From NCBI RefSeq assembly GCF_001898575.1, contig NZ_MKUD01000070.1:1-64000 (forward strand): a DNA stretch of 64,000 bases. The letters are read 5' to 3'. Below the pieces are notes generated by a model that was not told where the DNA came from, searched no databases, and was given only the letters and a program-made list of their open reading frames with translations. This stretch comes from Spirosoma sp. 48-14 (GTDB taxonomy: Bacteria; Bacteroidota; Bacteroidia; Cytophagales; Spirosomataceae). Made by a program: the position numbers and the translations under genes. Positions 1 to 7,474 of this stretch are shown one piece after another (positions within the stretch are counted from its first letter, which is position 1; every line of letters starts with the position of its first letter).

Positions 1-1
1 G

Positions 2-94
2 CTGATTCTCAATCCGGTCCCCAATGTTATGATTGAGGTGAACCTACAGGGAAGTAAGCTGGCTCTGTTCAACACCGTTCAATTCCTTTTTTAG
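2..94 (+). CDS. 3' end of an unidentified gene cut by the window edge
   Basis: The first 93 bases read as an open frame of 30 codons ending in TAG at 92-94, with a C-terminus rich in alternating hydrophobic residues (ending V-Q-F-L-F). The peptide is too short to assign to a family. An aromatic C-terminal residue preceded by a beta-like pattern would suit an outer-membrane barrel strand, but this is only a guess. It is followed 70 bp later by the next gene on the same strand. Confidence 0.4.
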   Translation: MILNPVPNVMIEVNLQGSKLALFNTVQFLF

Positions 95-164
95 TCGATT
101 TATAATGCCTCTGTGCGCATGGCACACTATTTAATCCACCAACATCTGCATTAAGCATCTAATT

Positions 165-776
165 ATGGCAATCGGTACACAATTAGTACGTATCCGTCGC
201 ACCAGCGATGGACAGGAAATTTATCAGGCAACGACGACACGAGATACGGATGTGTATCCGCTGAATAGTGCGGGGCAGGCAGCGTTTGAAGCAGCCGCCA
301 GCGCCGGAGGATTCACACTCACGCTCGATAACGGTGCCGTAATTCCGGCGGGTACCCGCCCCCCGCTTATCAAACCCGGTGGGAATACAACACCCCCTTT
401 TTCCCGAAAGATACAGGCCGAAGATGCTGCCGGTACGGGGACCTATTCGGGAGCGCCGGGCGACAATAATGTGCGGGGGCCTTATACATCCAGTGGTGAT
501 TATTTACTATACGCCGTTTCGGATGTACCCACTACAGCCTCTAACTACATTCTTACCATCCGTTATCAAACCAATTCGCAAACACCTGGGCTGGCCTCTA
601 TAATTATAAATTCAGGATCACCAGTCGATTTCCCTCTGGAAGGAACCGATGGAGGGAAACGGATGTATAGTCTGACAATTTCGTTGAATGCAGGGAGCAA
701 CCGGATTCGGATTCAGGGTAAGTCAGGTACTTCGTTTTATCAGGATTATATTATCGTTACCCGACCGGCTACTTAA
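165..776 (+). CDS. CBM6/35-like carbohydrate-binding module protein
   Basis: A 203-residue protein without a signal peptide or membrane segment. After about 75 N-terminal residues (a small beta-rich part and a Pro/Gly linker) comes a domain of about 120 residues that resembles carbohydrate-binding module families 6 and 35: it opens with I-Q-A-E-D at 83-87, contains G-D-Y-L-L-Y at 111-116, and ends with the pattern N-R-I-R-I-Q-G...D-Y-I-I-V (179-198). No catalytic domain is attached, so it probably binds sugar or acts as an appendage of a larger assembly. The lack of a secretion signal is odd for a CBM; the upstream gene cut by the window edge may be its partner. Domain call moderately sure, function unknown. 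Confidence 0.6.
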   Translation: MAIGTQLVRIRRTSDGQEIYQATTTRDTDVYPLNSAGQAAFEAAASAGGFTLTLDNGAVIPAGTRPPLIKPGGNTTPPFSRKIQAEDAAGTGTYSGAPGDNNVRGPYTSSGDYLLYAVSDVPTTASNYILTIRYQTNSQTPGLASIIINSGSPVDFPLEGTDGGKRMYSLTISLNAGSNRIRIQGKSGTSFYQDYIIVTRPAT

Positions 777-807
777 TTTACTGGCCTGCCGATACATACG
801 CCTTCTT

Positions 808-854
808 ACTGGGTTCATCAGACAACTATAGGGTTGCTGTCTGATGAACCCAGT
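808..854. terminator. Hairpin between convergent genes
   Basis: Arms 808-823 and 839-854 are 16-bp perfect inverted repeats around a 15-nt loop. They lie between the CBM-like gene (+) and the histidine kinase (-), which converge here. There is no T-run, so a bidirectional terminator or mRNA 3'-end stabiliser is inferred from position only. Confidence 0.6.
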
Positions 855-866
855 TGGCTTTATGGG

Positions 867-2039
867 TTAGTACATAGTTTGTACAGAATGCGCCACCAAG
901 GGGATACGGACCCCAAAATACGCGTTTGTTTCTTCAATCTCCAGGTCGCCGTTGCCCAAAGAACGGTATCGATTTACCAGGTTTGTCAATCTGGCCTGAA
1001 TCTGTTCAACCTTATTGATTTTACGCTGTACGTTATTCTGAACCAGTAATTTCCCGTCAGAAATAGTTTGTATATGAATAATCAGGGGATTATTGATCGC
1101 CATGCTGTTATGTTTCATTGCATTGTCGATCAGGGTCTGTAGCGTCAGTGCAGGCAGGCTAGAATCAAGGTAGTCGTCATCAATCTGACAGGCAATCTGT
1201 AAACTGGCGCCGTAACGAGTCTGAAGCAGGTGCGCGTAGCTTGCAATAAAGTCCAGCTCCTGTTGAAGAGGCACCAGTTCATGATGATTAGCCTGTAGCA
1301 AATACCGGTATACTTTCGACAGCTCATCGACAAACTGGCTGGCTTGCTGGCGGTTTTCGCCAATGAGCGACGAGAGTGAGGTCAGGCTATTGAACAGAAA
1401 GTGCGGGTTGATTTGCATTTTCAGGGCATCGAGCTGATTTTGATATGTAGCCTGACGAAGCTGCTCATTTTCAGTCTGGTCGTTGGCCCATTGCCGATAA
1501 GCGTAGAATGCGTTGAGCGTGATGCAGAGGAAAACATCGAAAATAACATCCAGTAAGAACAACGCACGAATCGTAGGCCAGTCGAACTGCGTACCGAACC
1601 AGGGAATTCGACTAAACTGAAACAGAATGCTTGTAGTGATAAAAACGGCCAGGATCAATACCAAACCCAGCATAACCAGGGTTCGGGCAACGGTCTGCTT
1701 TACGTTGGGAAAGCGGGCAATGATCTGGCGTACCAGTAACGTAAGCACCACAACGGCCCAGGCATAGTTGATACTGCCAATCAGAACCCCAATGACAAAG
1801 ACGCGCCAATCGGACAAAAACACCGGGCCGATTAAATAATATAGCCCAATGGGGAATATAATCGGCATCACTAACGCATGATACCAAAGCTCCCATTTCG
1901 AAAAGAAGGTAGTCAGACGTTGATAACCAGGTTGGAACATGGACAGTAAGGGTAGTGCCTCAGCAATAAACTGACAGACTACTAAATTAGTAGATTTTGG
2001 GCGAATATACGCGGAATGGCCATCGATGTTCACGACCAT
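867..2039 (-). CDS. LytS/YehU-type sensor histidine kinase (HK1)
   Basis: 390-residue membrane histidine kinase. The N-terminal half (about 50-180) carries several hydrophobic segments; the kinase part begins with the His_kinase (PF06580) signature I-N-P-H-F-L-F-N-S with phospho-acceptor His213, followed by a HATPase region with the N-box L-I-D-N-A-M-K-H-N. It is a paralogue of the two kinases at 2215 and 3523: the segment F-S-K-W-E...P-I-I-F-P-I-G is shared with HK2 almost word for word. HK1 is transcribed away from them. Such kinases normally signal to LytTR regulators, and the only one nearby is at 4716. Ligand unknown. The start used is the first ATG; Met34 and Met58 are later options. 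Confidence 0.88.
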   Translation of the reverse strand: MVVNIDGHSAYIRPKSTNLVVCQFIAEALPLLSMFQPGYQRLTTFFSKWELWYHALVMPIIFPIGLYYLIGPVFLSDWRVFVIGVLIGSINYAWAVVVLTLLVRQIIARFPNVKQTVARTLVMLGLVLILAVFITTSILFQFSRIPWFGTQFDWPTIRALFLLDVIFDVFLCITLNAFYAYRQWANDQTENEQLRQATYQNQLDALKMQINPHFLFNSLTSLSSLIGENRQQASQFVDELSKVYRYLLQANHHELVPLQQELDFIASYAHLLQTRYGASLQIACQIDDDYLDSSLPALTLQTLIDNAMKHNSMAINNPLIIHIQTISDGKLLVQNNVQRKINKVEQIQARLTNLVNRYRSLGNGDLEIEETNAYFGVRIPLVAHSVQTMY

Positions 2040-2061
2040 TTAGGCATCGGTATGTGTTCGA

Positions 2062-2079
2062 TGTAGAAAATTTTCTACA
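2062..2079. promoter_or_regulatory. 18-bp perfect palindrome in divergent promoter region
   Basis: TGTAGAAAATTTTCTACA is a perfect palindrome of 18 bp in the 175-bp gap between the divergent kinases HK1 and HK2, 23 bp upstream of the HK1 start codon. A second, weaker dyad (GTAC-N4-GTAC, 2107-2118) follows. The site looks like an operator for a dimeric regulator; no such regulator is identified. Confidence 0.5.
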
Positions 2080-2214
2080 ATTGACCGGCAGACTATTATT
2101 GACTGTGTACATCCGTACAGTTCATACGCGTTTATCCTCAATTCATTCATCATTTTTAACAATTCGTGCATCACTGGCCCAAAGGTTAGCCTCATATTGA
2201 CCAACTTCGACTAG

Positions 2215-3342
2215 GTGCTTTGGCTTGCTTTACGAGCCAGTGGCCAGGAACTAGTGCCTATCTGTCGACCGAAAATTTTTTCAAAATACGAATGGCGGTA
2301 TCATCTCCTGATGATGCCTGTTTTGTTCCCAATTGGTAACTATTACTTTATTGGGCCTTCTTATTTTAACGACCCGTCAAAATTCCTTGTCGGAACAGTT
2401 CTCGTATTTGGCTTATACTGGCTCTCCGTTAGTACGCTGACGCTTACCATATGGTGGGCCATACGACGGTATCCGGCAGCGCACCAAACCATTCGTCGCT
2501 CATTGGTGATGCTGGTCAGTGTGTTAGGGCTGACAATAGGGCTGGCTATTTTCGATGTCTGGGTATACAGCCTGGTTCCGGTAACAGGTGTGCGGTTTAG
2601 CTGGGCTTCTGTGCGTCCTATCTGGCTATTAGGTGCTATTTTCGATGTTTTTCTGTGCGTAGCACTCGGTTTATTTTACACCTATGCTCGATGGAAACAG
2701 GATATGACCGAAAGTGAGCAGTTGCAGCGGGTAGCCCTGCAGCATCAATATGATACCCTCAAGGAGCAGTTAAATCCCCACTTTTTGTTCAATGCGCTCA
2801 ACTCGCTATCGGTACTGATCAGTGAAGAACCTCAACAGGCTGAGCGCTTTGTTGATAAACTGGCCGTTGTGTACCGATATATGCTACAGGCCGACCGACG
2901 TAATGGACAGCCCGTGGCCAGAACCGCTACAGAGTTAGTTACGCTACAGGCCGAATTGAATTTTATTCAGGCCTATACCGATCTGCTGGCCGTTCGGTAT
3001 GGCCAGAGTCTTCAAATTCAACTACCTTCTCTGGTGAATAGCAGCTACATCGCCTATACCTTGCCCACCCTTAGTGTACAAACGCTGGTCGATAACGCCA
3101 TTAAATTCAACGCTATGTCGGCTACGCACCCGTTATGGATTGTCATTACGATTACGGATACAGGCTGGTTACAGGTTACCAACAATCGACAGGCTCGATC
3201 GGTCAGGCTTGAAACGGGCGGGGCGGGTTTAGGCAGTCTGGCGGCCAAATACAGGCTATTGACGGAAAAAGCGATCAGGGTTGATGCAGATGAGGCACAG
3301 TTTCTGGTCGAATTGCCGCTGTTAACCCCTAATCTGGTATGA
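2215..3342 (+). CDS. LytS/YehU-type sensor histidine kinase (HK2)
   Basis: 375 residues, with membrane segments over roughly 30-155, then L-N-P-H-F-L-F-N-A with phospho-acceptor His189 and the ATP-binding N-box L-V-D-N-A-I-K-F-N. The open frame follows directly on a TAG stop, so the first usable start is GTG at 2215; GTG at 2254 is also possible. Both leave the first conserved segment (F-S-K-Y-E...P-V-L-F-P-I-G) intact. HK2 is closest to HK1. It precedes HK3 by 180 bp on the same strand, and the LytTR regulator lies beyond HK3, so all three kinases probably feed one regulator or respond to related signals. In the N-box the usual His after Lys is Phe, a mild deviation. Confidence 0.85.
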   Translation: MLWLALRASGQELVPICRPKIFSKYEWRYHLLMMPVLFPIGNYYFIGPSYFNDPSKFLVGTVLVFGLYWLSVSTLTLTIWWAIRRYPAAHQTIRRSLVMLVSVLGLTIGLAIFDVWVYSLVPVTGVRFSWASVRPIWLLGAIFDVFLCVALGLFYTYARWKQDMTESEQLQRVALQHQYDTLKEQLNPHFLFNALNSLSVLISEEPQQAERFVDKLAVVYRYMLQADRRNGQPVARTATELVTLQAELNFIQAYTDLLAVRYGQSLQIQLPSLVNSSYIAYTLPTLSVQTLVDNAIKFNAMSATHPLWIVITITDTGWLQVTNNRQARSVRLETGGAGLGSLAAKYRLLTEKAIRVDADEAQFLVELPLLTPNLV

Positions 3343-3456
3343 AAAGGAGCAAAAAGCAGCCCGGAGGACTGGCCATAATTCTATGTTACTATTCAGATTG
3401 TAAACTCTTTTCAACAATTCACAACCTGTAAAAACCAATTGACACAAATTCGCCTG

Positions 3457-3485
3457 TTGTTGGCCTAGGTATCTCTGTATCTTTA
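3457..3485 (+). promoter_or_regulatory. Bacteroidota-type promoter for HK3-LytTR
   Basis: TTG at 3457-3459 and TATCTTTA at 3478-3485 are separated by 18 bp, fitting the -33/-7 layout of Bacteroidota promoters (TTG, TAnnTTTG) with the last base deviating. The -7 element ends 37 bp before the ATG of the kinase at 3523, so the kinase-regulator pair probably has its own promoter. Confidence 0.45.
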
Positions 3486-3522
3486 TCGCTATCGACATGG
3501 CATCACGTTTACTTACCTATCA

Positions 3523-4719
3523 ATGACCACACGCAGCATAACCCACTTTGATCGCGCGCGACGTTGGCTACGTCTAACAAGACGCGGTGGGTGGTCTTAT
3601 GGGCTGCTGATGCCGTGGTTCGTTCCGTTGATTACCTACTCCCTGGTTGGCGAATCGTACCTGCAAAGCCTGCCCACGTTTCTGGGAGCTACCGTATTTG
3701 TCTGGCTTCTGTCGACGATAGCGTTCATCTGTCACGATTGGGTTGCCGATGCCATTGCCCGTCGCTACCCTGAACTAAGCCAGACACGCGTAAGGGCTGG
3801 GCTGCTCTGCCTGGCTTTCATGGGGCTTTCGGCTGGTTTTCTGACTGTATATACCTGGCTATTTATTCGATTTCGGCCGTTCAATTCGCAGTTGACTTAT
3901 GAAACCGTGCCTGCCGTGTTTGGCTTCGATCTGGTAGCTATTTTCCTATTGGTAGGTATCTATGAAACCTCTTATTCGATGTACCGCTGGCAGCAGTATC
4001 AGATGAACAAGGAAAAGTTGAAGAAAGAAAATCTGCGGGGTCAGTTGCAGGGGTTGCGAAGTCAGGTCAACCCACATTTTCTGTTTAATAGTCTGAATTC
4101 CCTGTCATCGCTCATTGCAGAGGAACCCAAACGTGCCGAGCTTTTTGTCGATCAGATGGCCCGAGTGTATCGCTACATGCTTCAAACCAACCAGCGATCC
4201 AGCTTAGCGGCTAGTTCCAGTCACCGTCCAAATAACCCGGTTGGGCCAACGTCTCTGTTCAGCTTTCAAGCGCCTATTGGTGACGAACTTAATGAATTAA
4301 CAACTCTCGACGAAGAGTTGGCTTTTATTGATTCCTACTTTCATTTGCTCAAAACCAGGCATGGCGATGGGCTTCAACTGAACGTAGAGGTAGCTGAGCA
4401 GTATCGACAGTATCAGCTCCCCCCCCTGACACTGCAACTACTGGTCGAAAATGCCGTAAAACATAATGTTATTCTGGCGAGCCGCCCTTTATCCATCGCC
4501 ATTCTGACAACCGATCAGGGCAACCTTGTGGTTCGAAACAATCTTCAAAAGAAAACCAGTCGCTCGGAATCGCTGAAAATGGAGTCCACTCAGGTTGGCT
4601 TGAGCAATATTCAGGCTAAATATGAACTTCTGGCCTGCCCGGTGCCTACGATTGAAACGGGACCGGAGTATTTTACGATAACATTACCGCTGCTGACCAA
4701 AAAACAAACAAACGCATGA
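3523..4719 (+). CDS. LytS/YehU-type sensor histidine kinase (HK3), partner of LytTR regulator
   Basis: 398 residues: membrane segments over about 25-155, then V-N-P-H-F-L-F-N-S with phospho-acceptor His185, and the N-box L-V-E-N-A-V-K-H-N. Its stop overlaps the start of the LytTR regulator by four bases (ATGA), the classic arrangement of a cognate pair. Compared with HK1 and HK2 it carries an extra Ser/Pro/Asn-rich insert of roughly 35-40 residues (about 224-262) between the phospho-acceptor helix and the next conserved helix; the insert is absent from HK1 and only a few residues long in HK2. The signal sensed cannot be read from the sequence. Confidence 0.9.
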   Translation: MTTRSITHFDRARRWLRLTRRGGWSYGLLMPWFVPLITYSLVGESYLQSLPTFLGATVFVWLLSTIAFICHDWVADAIARRYPELSQTRVRAGLLCLAFMGLSAGFLTVYTWLFIRFRPFNSQLTYETVPAVFGFDLVAIFLLVGIYETSYSMYRWQQYQMNKEKLKKENLRGQLQGLRSQVNPHFLFNSLNSLSSLIAEEPKRAELFVDQMARVYRYMLQTNQRSSLAASSSHRPNNPVGPTSLFSFQAPIGDELNELTTLDEELAFIDSYFHLLKTRHGDGLQLNVEVAEQYRQYQLPPLTLQLLVENAVKHNVILASRPLSIAILTTDQGNLVVRNNLQKKTSRSESLKMESTQVGLSNIQAKYELLACPVPTIETGPEYFTITLPLLTKKQTNA

Positions 4720-5498
4720 ATGCTCTGATAGTTGAAGATGAAGAATTAGCGGTTCGCAAGCTTCAGAAATTATTGCAGGAAGTTGCTCCGGCACTGACGG
4801 TGTCGGGCGTAACGGCTAGTATCGACGATACGGTAGCCTGGCTCGAGAACCTGCGTGCCAGCGGTCAGCCCGACCCGGATCTGATCTTCCTGGATATTGA
4901 ACTGGCCGATGGGCAAAGCTTCGAAATTTTTGAGCGCACAACTGTAAAGAGTACTGTCATATTTACAACGTCTTACGACGAGTACGCGCTTCAGGCGTTT
5001 AAAGTCAACAGTATCGATTATTTGTTGAAACCCATCCAGCGCGACGATTTACAGCGTAGTCTTCAGAAGTACGAGGATTTGCGCAGTCGGTCGGTGGTCT
5101 CGCCGGGGTTGAACATTGAAAAGCTGTTGCAGCAGCTTCAGAATCAATCCATTCGCGACTATCGGCAGCGGTTTCTGGTGCGACAGGGGCAACGAATGCT
5201 CTCCGTCGAGGTGACCGACATTGCTTATTTTTTCACCGAAGATCGCTACAGCTTCTTTACGATGCACACCGGACAGAAATTTCTGGTCGACTATACGTTG
5301 GACGAAATTGCTGATGCCCTGGACCCTGCCCGTTTCTTTCGGATCAACCGGGGTGTCATTGTCACGCATCAGGCTGTTGATCAGATCCAACCCTATTTTG
5401 GCAATCGACTGGCACTGACTCTCCGGCCCGTTTTCGACAAAGAAGCCCTCGTCAGCCGCGAAAAAGTGAGCGATTTTAAATACTGGATGGGAAAGTAA
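4716..5498 (+). CDS. LytTR-family response regulator
   Basis: 260 residues: receiver domain (1-125) with the acidic pocket Glu7/Asp8/Glu9, phospho-acceptor Asp60 in D-L-I-F-L-D-I-E, and the conserved Lys in Y-L-L-K-P-I; then a LytTR DNA-binding domain (about 150-258) with the typical segments F-L-V-R-Q-G and F-F-R-I-N-R-G. It binds DNA as the output of the kinase encoded just upstream, with which it overlaps by four bases. As the only LytTR regulator in the region it is the likely partner of HK1 and HK2 too. Targets unknown. Confidence 0.92.
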   Translation: MNALIVEDEELAVRKLQKLLQEVAPALTVSGVTASIDDTVAWLENLRASGQPDPDLIFLDIELADGQSFEIFERTTVKSTVIFTTSYDEYALQAFKVNSIDYLLKPIQRDDLQRSLQKYEDLRSRSVVSPGLNIEKLLQQLQNQSIRDYRQRFLVRQGQRMLSVEVTDIAYFFTEDRYSFFTMHTGQKFLVDYTLDEIADALDPARFFRINRGVIVTHQAVDQIQPYFGNRLALTLRPVFDKEALVSREKVSDFKYWMGK

Positions 5499-5507
5499 GT
5501 CTTTAGG

Positions 5508-5537
5508 GTGAGGGCAGATTCTCAAATCTGCCCTCAC
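5508..5537. terminator. Hairpin terminator-like element after LytTR gene
   Basis: Perfect 13-bp arms (5508-5520 and 5525-5537) around a 4-nt loop, ten bases after the regulator stop codon and before the convergent lpxB. The sequence around the loop (GATTCTCAAATC) closely matches the hairpin at 41788-41815, so it belongs to a small family. No T-run. Confidence 0.65.
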
Positions 5538-5591
5538 GAACTAAAAGAACTTTTCAGGAGGGAAATAATCCGGCGGGTCGGTGAGGTGAAA

Positions 5592-6701
5592 CTATGTCAA
5601 GGCCTCCACCATTAACTGGCCAGCTCGTTCGGAAGCACCTGGGCCGCCCATTTTCTGCTGAATAGCCGCATAGCCTGCCAGAATCTCAGCCCGTTTTGGG
5701 CCACCAGGCAAAATCTGCTTGAGCTCAGTAGTCGCTTGTTCGGGTGTCAGATCGTTCTGGATCAGTTCTTTAACAACCTCATAGCCTGCAATCAGGTTGA
5801 CGAGTGAAATAAACGGTACCGCAATGAGTCGTTTGGCAATGGCATATGAAATCGTTGTGGTTTTGTAGCAAACCACCTGTGGAATGGAAAGTAGGGCCGT
5901 TTCGAGCGTAGCTGTTCCCGACGTGACCAGGGCCGCTACCGACACATGTAGCAGATCATAAGCGGCATCATTTACACGCTTAATGTTCGGATAGTCAGCT
6001 AACAGGCTGTCGTACAGCGAAGTGGGTAAATTGCTGACTGTACCAACCACAAACTGGTAATCAGAGAATTGCCGGGTTGTCTGAAGCATGGTGGGCAGGA
6101 TACCCGTAATTTCCTGACGACGACTGCCAGGTAGTAGAGCAATAATTGGCTGGCCACCTAAACCCGCTTTTTGTCGAAACAAGGGGTCGGGATGGAAATC
6201 GGCTAGCGCATCCAGTAGGGGATTCCCCACATAATCAACGTTGTAGTCGTATTTGGCAAAAAACTCGGTTTCGAATGGCAAAATTGTAAAGAGCCGATCT
6301 ACACTGGCTTTGATTTTTAAGGCCCGGCGCTGATTCCAGGCCCAAACCTTTGGCGAAATGTAGTAAAAGACTCGAATGCCATGCTGTTTGGCGAATCGGG
6401 CTATTCGAAGATTAAAACCGGCATAATCGATCAGAATCAGCACGTCGGGGCGATGTGCCAGCAGGTCCGCCTGACATTCCCGCATAATCCGACGAATGGT
6501 TCCCAGATTTTTGACCACTTCCAGAAACCCCATAAAGGCCATGTCGCGGTAATGTCGTACCAGAACAGCGCCTGCTTCTTCCATCTGCTCACCACCGTAA
6601 GCCCGAAAAGTGGCCTCTGAATCATGACGATGGATTGCCCGAATCAGGTTCGCGCCATGTAAATCGCCTGATCGTTCGCCCGCAATTAGGTAATAGGTCA
6701 T
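5592..6701 (-). CDS. lpxB: Lipid-A-disaccharide synthase
   Basis: 369 residues, the normal length. It joins UDP-2,3-diacylglucosamine and lipid X to form the lipid A disaccharide at the inner membrane. Seen: the N-terminal G-E-R-S-G-D-L-H-G motif after Y-Y-L-I-A, the Y-I-S-P-K-V-W-A-W stretch near 115-123, and L-L-P-G-S-R-R-Q-E-I in the C-terminal half, all characteristic of LpxB (GT family 19). It follows the queD-like gene on the same strand, with an 83-bp gap holding a hairpin, and shares the LPS theme with hldD nearby, which is on the other strand. Confidence 0.96.
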   Translation of the reverse strand: MTYYLIAGERSGDLHGANLIRAIHRHDSEATFRAYGGEQMEEAGAVLVRHYRDMAFMGFLEVVKNLGTIRRIMRECQADLLAHRPDVLILIDYAGFNLRIARFAKQHGIRVFYYISPKVWAWNQRRALKIKASVDRLFTILPFETEFFAKYDYNVDYVGNPLLDALADFHPDPLFRQKAGLGGQPIIALLPGSRRQEITGILPTMLQTTRQFSDYQFVVGTVSNLPTSLYDSLLADYPNIKRVNDAAYDLLHVSVAALVTSGTATLETALLSIPQVVCYKTTTISYAIAKRLIAVPFISLVNLIAGYEVVKELIQNDLTPEQATTELKQILPGGPKRAEILAGYAAIQQKMGGPGASERAGQLMVEALT

Positions 6702-6715
6702 GAAATGATGAATGG

Positions 6716-6775
6716 GGTATGCTATATGATGTATGGGGTAACTTTTATTCGGTCTCCTACATCATACAGCATACC
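6716..6775. repeat. Hairpin with 7-bp word periodicity between queD and lpxB
   Basis: Arms 6716-6733 and 6758-6775 pair over 18 bp with one mismatch. The left arm and its flank read as 7-bp words (GATGAAT, GGGGTAT, GCTATAT, GATGTAT, GGGGTAA), giving a direct repeat of ATGATGnATGGGGTA at 6705 and 6726. It fills the gap between two co-directional genes, so it may punctuate the transcript. Confidence 0.65.
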
Positions 6776-6783
6776 TGGAAACG

Positions 6784-7200
6784 TTATTCGCCAAAATAAT
6801 CGACGAAGTTTTTTGGAGTTTCAACAAGTCGAATTTGATGCAGATGAGCTTCGGTAACGGGGGCAAGTGCTCGTTCAAGAATTTTCCAGATTTCCATCAC
6901 CAGAATTTCACAACTCGCCATTTTTCCCTGCATAAAATCGACGTCGAGATTTAGATTTTTGTGATCAACTTTATCAATAACTTCCCGACGAATAATATCC
7001 CCCAACACTTTCAGGTCGATCACAAAACCCGTATCAGGATCGGGTTCACCTTTCACAGTTACAATTAATTCAAAGTTGTGCCCATGCCAGTTTGCATTCG
7101 CGCAGGGGCCAAAAACTTCCTGATTTTTTTCCTCCGACCAGGCCGGATTATGAAGCCGGTGAGCGGCATTGAAATGTTCAATTCGATTGATATATACCAT
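6784..7200 (-). CDS. queD: 6-pyruvoyl-tetrahydropterin synthase / 6-carboxytetrahydropterin synthase family
   Basis: 138 residues of the PTPS/QueD fold. Zinc-binding histidines are visible in F-N-A-A-H-R-L (His14) and in W-H-G-H-N-F, with the catalytic Cys in G-P-C-A-N-A just before; the C-terminal E-T-P supplies the conserved Glu. The family converts dihydroneopterin triphosphate to 6-carboxytetrahydropterin (queuosine pathway) or 6-pyruvoyltetrahydropterin. No other queuosine gene is adjacent, so the exact product is not settled by context. A TACTTTTG -7 element lies upstream at 7262-7255. Confidence 0.88.
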   Translation of the reverse strand: MVYINRIEHFNAAHRLHNPAWSEEKNQEVFGPCANANWHGHNFELIVTVKGEPDPDTGFVIDLKVLGDIIRREVIDKVDHKNLNLDVDFMQGKMASCEILVMEIWKILERALAPVTEAHLHQIRLVETPKNFVDYFGE

Positions 7201-7254
7201 AGCTCTGGTTTATATGGGGCGGTTGCCAGAAACGCCCATGTTAAAATGAAATGA

Positions 7255-7262
7255 CAAAAGTA
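7255..7262 (-). promoter_or_regulatory. -7 promoter element of queD-like gene
   Basis: Read on the minus strand this is TACTTTTG, a perfect Bacteroidota -7 element, 55 bp upstream of the start codon at 7200. The remaining divergent gap up to 7474 is AT-rich and probably carries the hldD promoter (TATCTTTA near 7395-7402). Confidence 0.5.
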
Positions 7263-7474
7263 CGAATCGAACCTGCCTTATAAAAACGTCGTCGATTTTA
7301 TATAAGTGTCAACGTGACACATTAAAATAGTTATTATTAGAAAAATACAATTTAATCAACGAATCTGATAGTCGATTGTCCAATGGAAAAGATGTATCTT
7401 TACAGCCAATTTCACTTCATCAAGGCTGATACCCATCGGATTGCCAATATAAACACGTTTACGACTAGCATTTT

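Noticed and set aside
5049..5537. 162-codon frame opposite the LytTR regulator
   Set aside because: It lies antisense to a well-supported regulator and its product has no recognisable domain.
7201..7474. preQ1 riboswitch upstream of the queD-like gene
   Set aside because: No pseudoknot-like aptamer with the required C-rich loop and A-rich tail was seen; a plain promoter explains the region.
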